A DNA stretch of 64,000 nt from positions 1,860,001 to 1,924,000 of the forward strand of contig OX621168.1 of the NCBI GenBank assembly GCA_951640195.1. Direction: 5' to 3'. Below are positions 58,811-64,000 of this stretch, piece by piece. This DNA is from Porpolomopsis calyptriformis. Its lineage: Eukaryota > Basidiomycota > Agaricomycetes > Agaricales > Hygrophoraceae. Numbering within the stretch: position 1 is the stretch's first letter; each line of letters starts with the position of its first letter. The position numbers and the translations under genes were made by a program. The notes beneath the pieces are model-generated. The model ran no database searches and had not been told where the DNA came from. It saw only the letters and a program-made list of their open reading frames with translations.

Positions 58811-59263
58811 ATGAAATTCACTCTTGCACTTGCCTCACTCCCTCTCTTTATCCTTCCCGCTCTCACCGCCCGTGCTATCACCAAAGTTTCCTTCGACACG
58901 GTATACGACCAGAAAGGCACTTCTCTCGATACCGTTGCCTGCTCCGACGGGTCCAACGGCCTCATAACTCGCGGGTTCACCACCTTTGGATCACTCCCTT
59001 CCTTCCCCCGCATCGGTGGCGCATCCGCCATCAAGGGCTGGAACTCGCCTGAGTGCGGCACTTGCTGGAACCTCACGTCGATCGGCAAGACCCCGATCAC
59101 TATCAGTGTGCTGGCGATCGATGTCAGTTCGAGGACTGGATTTAATATTGCGAAAGAGGCAATGGATGAGCTGACGGGCGGGAACGCTGTTAAGGTTGGG
59201 GTGACGGACGTGTTTTTTGAAGAGGTGCCTCCGTCCCATTGCGGGCTTATTAATAAGGGATAG
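58811..59263 (+). CDS. Cerato-platanin family secreted protein
   Basis: This is an intronless frame of 150 residues with a signal peptide (MKFTLALASLPLFILPALTA). The mature protein has TKVSFDTVYDQKGTSLDTVA, CSDGSNGLITRGFTTFG, IGGASAIKGWNSPECGTCW, ISVLAIDVSS and the end HCGLI. The four cysteines (two disulfides in the family) are all present. Cerato-platanins are small expansin-like cell-wall proteins of fungi that bind chitin or other polysaccharides; in some pathogens they elicit plant defence. Mushrooms often have several. Length is normal for the family. Confidence 0.95.
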   Translation: MKFTLALASLPLFILPALTARAITKVSFDTVYDQKGTSLDTVACSDGSNGLITRGFTTFGSLPSFPRIGGASAIKGWNSPECGTCWNLTSIGKTPITISVLAIDVSSRTGFNIAKEAMDELTGGNAVKVGVTDVFFEEVPPSHCGLINKG

Positions 59264-59326
59264 TTGCTTGAAATGCTTGATTGACTCACATGATTGTAAA
59301 GTCTCTATCATTTCCCCGAAAGAACT

Positions 59327-60233
59327 ATGGCCACCGTCAAGCTCGCAACGCTCATCATCCGAGTGAGTGTCTCTGCTTCAAGACGTTCACAATCTCAGGA
59401 TACTCAGGTTATCCACGCCCGCCTCTTTTGGAGACATTGGCCAAGCCCATCAGCTCTAGGATAAAAGACCAAGCGACCCAGTCAGTCTCTTCATTCCACC
59501 GCACCAGGTCCAGTTATGATGAATTCTCGCCCGTTTTACATGTCAGACATGAACGATTCCGCGACTTCTGTGTATCACTCGCTCAGAGAATGTACCGCAC
59601 AGAGGTGAATTTGAGGACTCGCATCCTCGGCGAACCAGCAAGGCATATCCGCCCCCTCTCCGAAACCAAGTACGCACGCACACACCTACCCACACTCAGA
59701 CCACTACTCAAACCCCGCTTTTTCTTTCTTTCTTTTTGCGCTCAGAGCGATCGAGAACGGCGCCAACACCCTCGCGGAAGGCTTCCTCTTCAGCGTAGCC
59801 GCAGCCCTCATACTCGGCGAGACATGGCGCACGTCCAGAAACCAGTCAAGACGGCGGGACACCGTAGACGAGCAACTGGACGACCTCGCGACGAAACTGA
59901 AAGGGCTTACGGCTGTCGTCGAGCAGTGCGGCGACAGGCTGCGGGAGGAGAAAGAACGGTGTGTGTGGTCTTTCTCTCCCCCCGCCGTTTTTCTCTCGGG
60001 TACTCACCACCTTTTTCGTCATACCGAATGTGCCCATCAGGACTGATGAACTTGCGCGGGTGTTAGAGCGGGTCGTTGAGCTCGGCCTGCGCAGTAGTTT
60101 GGGAGAGCTCCATGGTACACCACTTCAGCATGCTCGCATTCAACTTGCCCCACGAGACGACTCTTTGGCAAACGCCTCGTATACCCCAAACGACTCTGAT
60201 ACCCAAGATAAACAACCCCCTTCCCAAGTTTGA
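59327..60233 (+). CDS. OPA3: OPA3-like mitochondrial protein
   Basis: Five exons (59327-59362, 59434-59480, 59547-59669, 59746-59958, 60041-60233) give 203 residues. It starts MATVKLATLIIR|TLAKPIS, then QHERFRDFCVSLAQRMYRTE, RILGEPARHIRPLSETKAIE and NGANTLAEGFLFSVAAALIL, followed by a coiled coil (VDEQLDDLATKLKGLTAVVE). All are hallmarks of the OPA3 family, membrane-associated mitochondrial proteins linked to mitochondrial morphology. The acceptor before exon 2 reads TTGGAG, which is unusual but gives the family sequence. The C-terminal 40 residues are not conserved to my eye. Confidence 0.9.
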
Positions 60234-60377
60234 CACGAATTTTCTATCTAGTTCAGTGCATTAAGATAGCAATGATTCTATATACATGACTTAGAGTAGT
60301 TGTATGGCTTACAAGACATGCGATGAGGAGAAACAATACATACACCTGTCCGTCCTTGAATGCAACACCGACGTTTA

Positions 60378-63152
60378 TCACATCACACAACAGCACCACT
60401 CACGGCAAAGCTGACTGAGCCAGCTCCCATCTGAACTACTCACCCGAATCGCACCACCCCTCCGCCTAATCTCAATGCTATACTCCCTCTCTCCCTCTCC
60501 CTCCTCTGGCACGGGATACCACCACTTTAGCTTCTGCCCCTCAACAGTCCACCGCCCCTCACTCACCCGCACCTCCACATCCACCATCCCCAAACCACCA
60601 CCAAGAGGCGGCGACCCGTCCACGTTTCGGAGGGTCGATGTCCCACTGCCCGTCGTCACGCTCGTCAAACGCGAAAGTGACGCGTCAATCACCGGAAAAG
60701 ACTCAGGGGGCTGGATCTTATCGAGACTGATACTCGATGCATTCAGCGAACCGAGCCGACTCAGACTTGCGCCCCCGCTCGGACGCAACCGATAGTCCAA
60801 GTCAGCCATCTGTGTTCCCGATATAAGCTGGTCATGCGCAAAATGCACAAGCGGGACGAATATCTCCGTAGCCAGCTCCCCCCCCTCCTCATCACCGACG
60901 TTCGTCGGCTTGTCCTCCGGCTTGACCACCACGGTCATCCTGAATTCCGCCTTGTTGATGTCAAACTTGATCTCCCTCGCCTTCCCGACAACTTTACAAG
61001 GATATGGCCTCGAAAACGCCCTCACGGCTCTCGCGCCATTCGTCAAGAACAAGTAGGGATTGTGGTGGAACCCCGCCGACGAGAGCGACGATATCTTGGG
61101 CAGCGACAACGACGACGTAGCATCTATGACAACCTCCTTCACCGACCCATTCCCCATCTTCTGCAAAAGCCTGGCATCCGACGCGTCCCCCATCCCATAA
61201 AACGAGCCTACGCCGTCCACATCCTGAGACAGATCATCAGGGCACCACAAGCTCAGATCCTCCATATTCCACCCATCACCCCAGTCATGTGAGCCGTCCG
61301 GGCAATACGTCCATACCGTCCAACTCATGACATTCTCTCCGTCCGCCCCGTTCAAACTCGCATCTAATGCCTTCTCCTGTCTAGAATAATCCCCTTTGTA
61401 CTTCCCGTGATCGGTCCACCCATACGATCGTTTCCCGTCCATATCAAACGGAATTCCAATTTCTCCAAGGATCGTAGGATAAGGTCCAAGAATGGATGCG
61501 TCCTCTTTGAACATCGCGAACTGCTCCTGGAACGACTTTCGAATAGCGCTCTCGCCAATCTTGACCGCCTGCATCTTTGATGAATACTTCCCCCTCAGCA
61601 GACCCAGCGCATCCGCATTGAACCAGTTCCAATGCCGGGTCACGAGCGTTAAACCGTCGTAATAATGCGGGGAATACGCGCACCGCCCACGGACCACGTT
61701 TTCATCAAGCGGTGGCGGTTGCGCGAACACGGGCGGGTGTACGAACAGGATAGCCTCAGGATGAGCCGATCGTATCCGATCAGCATAAGCATACCAATGC
61801 CGACGCCAATAATCTGCAATAAAATCCAACCCGTACGGCTTCCTCGAGTCCGTATCCGGCGTCCACTTGAAGTAATCAGGCCATAACACATACCCCGTCT
61901 CAATATCCCAGACGCCGTGCTGCGCCCACACGCATGTGCCAAGCTCCCACTCCGGATCACGCTTCCACCCCCATTTTGGATGCACGCCGTCAATCTCTGT
62001 CTCGGGCTCTGCCCAGATCTTGATTCCCTTCGGGTCGATGGTGACGGAACCGTCCCGGGCAGGACCAAATGGCCCAAACCGCCAATTATCCACCGTCTGT
62101 GTCTGTCCCATTCCTAAACGGAGCGATTGGGCAGGTGTGGGATATGTTCCCTTTTTCAATGTAGAGCCCTGCTTGGTTGGGTTCGTGTTGAGGTCGTCCC
62201 ACCCACAGAAGCCCTCGAAAGGTTCGTTCAAGCTGTCCCAGCCGATGACGCACTCGTCCAGGAGGTCGCCCGCGTCCCGGATACGATCGGCGAGCTTGCC
62301 AACGGCCTCGATGTAGTGCTCTTGCAGGTAATCTTGGATGTTCTTGTCGTCGATGACGCATCTCGGGGCAAAGTCGCGTCCGGCAAAGAAGAGGGTGAAG
62401 AGCGTCTGGGACGCAAGCCGGCCGTAGTTCGTCCCCCAGATCATTGCCGGGAGCGAGCCTGGGTCGGAGTCGTGCGCGAGAGGGTACTCGGAGTGGATGA
62501 TGGCGGCTTGTGTGGCGGTGAAATTGCGGGGGTTTATGCCGCATGCGGGGAGTGTCCAGTAGGGGGCTCCTGACCCGCCTGCATAACGGGACCACTGGGA
62601 AGAATTGTTTTGGCTCAGAAAAAAAAAAAAAGGGAGGATGTCTGGATGCTTACTGTATCTTGGTGGGGGTCCATGAAGACTTTGAAACCGTATTGTTTGC
62701 ATTTCCGAAGGACTCGTACGGTATAGTCCATGAACTCATAATCATATTTTCCGCTGGAAGGAACGGCTCAACAACGAAAGGAATAGGAAACGAAGACTTC
62801 CAAATGGTAAGACTTACGGTCCTTCGTGCTCTAATGCCTCCCAAGAAAAGGGAAACCTGAGCATGTTGAAGCCCCACCCACTCAACCGGGCGAGATGGAC
62901 ATCGGCAGAACCGTCGTCAATGTTCAACGGTCTTCCGATGAAGCTCTCACCACCGTTCTCCGCGGCGTCCCAGAAGTCATCCAAGATATAGGACGGTCTG
63001 TGGAGAGGAAATTTTGAAGAGGCAGAGAGGTTGACACCTCTGAGGGTCAAAGTACGACCTGCGTTGTCTACAAAGCTACAATCTGTAGTGTGAATGTAAG
63101 ATGAAGGCGTAGGTTGTCCGGTGGTTGGTGAAATTGAAGGCACTCGAGGCAT
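60378..63152 (-). CDS. GH5 glycosylceramidase / steryl-glucosidase-type hydrolase
   Basis: Exons on the minus strand are 62818-63152, 62654-62753 and 60378-62594 (about 883 aa). The N terminus has [17 protein letters not shown] and [20 protein letters not shown], typical of GH5. The acid/base is in [16 protein letters not shown] and the nucleophile in [13 protein letters not shown]. Long insertions and a C-terminal beta domain follow (the Glyco_hydro_5_C type). This matches the large fungal GH5 enzymes that cleave glucosylceramide or ergosteryl glucoside (EGCrP/Sgl1 type). Substrate choice between the two cannot be decided by eye. No signal peptide is seen, which fits an intracellular enzyme. 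The GH5 gene and the following eIF2A gene are on the same strand. Confidence 0.88.
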
Positions 63153-63267
63153 TGGATCTAAGCAAGAAACGTTGGCTATACATCGTACCACCTCGGTTTT
63201 TTATTTCTATTTTTATTTTTATTTTTTATTTACCGGAATATCCAAATCAAGAATTTCTCTTTTTTAT

Positions 63268-64000
63268 TTATGCCAATTGGCTTAGACTGTCCAGCTCTTT
63301 TCGTATCGCACCCTCGCCCTCCATCTTCTTCAGTTGGGTTGCCTCTAGCCGTTCTCCCCTCTTCGCCTTCTCTTTCAGCTCTTCAATCGCCTTCAACTGC
63401 CACCACATATCAGAACAACGTGCGACAAAGTATGGAACAAAGTCACTCACTTTCTTGGTCAAATTCCGTATCTTCTTCGAGATCGGATCCAGCGTTCCCT
63501 CCGCACCAGGGGTAACAGGTACGGATTCCTCTCCTTCGGGAACCTGCAATCCATTCGCATCCAGTCCGCTCGACTCATGCCCATTTGCCGCAGGCAGCTC
63601 ACCCTCTCCACCATCCACAACAATCCCAGCGCTGGCGCTCATACTTCCCCCATCCCTCCTTCCATCCTTACCAGACTTCCGCTTCCGATTACCCTTCCTC
63701 TCCCCCTCAAGGCCGGAATGCGTCGATTGCGCGGAGCCAGGTACATGTCGTCGTCCTCCGTTCGAGTGCCCATGTCCATTCAGTCCCCCACTCCCCACAG
63801 CACCAGGCGCCGGACTCCTGCTATACATTCTGGGTGGCGTCGCAGCGCCATTCACATGTGGCTCCCCTCCCTCATCCTCTCTCTTAAAAAACGCGGGGGT
63901 TGCCAACCCACGAGCGCCAGGGGGCCTGTATGCCCCAGCAGGCTTCGTCGGCGTCATCTTCTTCAACGCATCGACGTTGTTCCGCACGCTCTCGCTCGCT
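63268..64000 (-). CDS. eIF2A, C-terminal part (truncated by window edge)
   Basis: Exons on the minus strand are 63451 to beyond 64000 and 63268-63396. The visible part has KKMTPTKPAGAYRPPGARG, a long disordered Gly/Ser/Arg-rich linker, and the C-terminal helix DPISKKIRNLTKK|LKAIEELKEKAKRGERLEAT, QLKKMEGEGAIRKELDSL. This is the characteristic end of eukaryotic translation initiation factor 2A, which can deliver initiator tRNA under special conditions. The N-terminal beta-propeller lies outside the window. Confidence 0.85.
   Translation of the reverse strand, partial: ASESVRNNVDALKKMTPTKPAGAYRPPGARGLATPAFFKREDEGGEPHVNGAATPPRMYSRSPAPGAVGSGGLNGHGHSNGGRRHVPGSAQSTHSGLEGERKGNRKRKSGKDGRRDGGSMSASAGIVVDGGEGELPAANGHESSGLDANGLQVPEGEESVPVTPGAEGTLDPISKKIRNLTKKVSDFVPYFVARCSDMWWQLKAIEELKEKAKRGERLEATQLKKMEGEGAIRKELDSLSQLA

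Overview
The window is a eukaryotic genome segment that looks like a mushroom-forming basidiomycete (Agaricomycetes). The reasons are dense genes with many introns of about 50-60 bases, an intron-containing tRNA, and typical families: cerato-platanin, a DUF6593 pair, a wax-synthase-like protein, and repeated NB-ARC/TPR NLR genes. Exon models were built by hand from GT-AG boundaries, reading frame and family motifs. No alignment or search was run.

Left flank (1-9732), conserved single-copy genes: the 3' part of a shugoshin gene, a tRNA, a Rap1-like telomere protein, a Prp4-type splicing kinase, a small hypothetical protein and a wax-synthase-like membrane enzyme.

Accessory block (about 9.9-58 kb): seven paralogous NLR genes (NLR1, 3, 4, 5, 6 on the minus strand; NLR7, 8 on the plus strand) plus one divergent STAND/NLR gene (NLR2). 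The seven share one three-exon plan. Exon 1 is a mini-exon encoding a Gly/Asn-rich segment, exon 2 carries the NB-ARC core, and exon 3 carries the winged-helix/MHD-like region and 9, 11 or 13 kinesin-light-chain-type TPRs. All seven models are frame-consistent. A proline-rich gene of unknown function ('P') lies tail-to-tail with several NLRs. It is intact once (9905-11719) and decayed elsewhere (about 19.4, 23.4, 29.0, 46.7, 50.4-52.0 and 57.8 kb), so the repeating unit is a P-NLR module spread by segmental duplication, part of it inverted. Inside the block are a broken membrane-protein gene, a small secreted protein with a decayed duplicate, two convergent DUF6593 genes, a protein sharing a C-terminal motif with P, a spindle-pole-body/MTOC protein with a Cnn_1N motif, and an LGFP-like repeat protein.

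Right flank (58.8-64 kb): cerato-platanin, an OPA3-like protein, a GH5 glycosylceramidase/steryl-glucosidase-type enzyme and the 3' part of an eIF2A gene.

The most interesting candidate system is the NLR array. Its receptors have no conventional N-terminal effector domain. They carry a short conserved Gly/Asn/Ser-rich N-terminal segment that could be an amyloid-type signalling motif (inference), TPR arrays that differ by steps of two repeats, and mosaic gene structure. Together these suggest a fast-evolving nonself-recognition locus.
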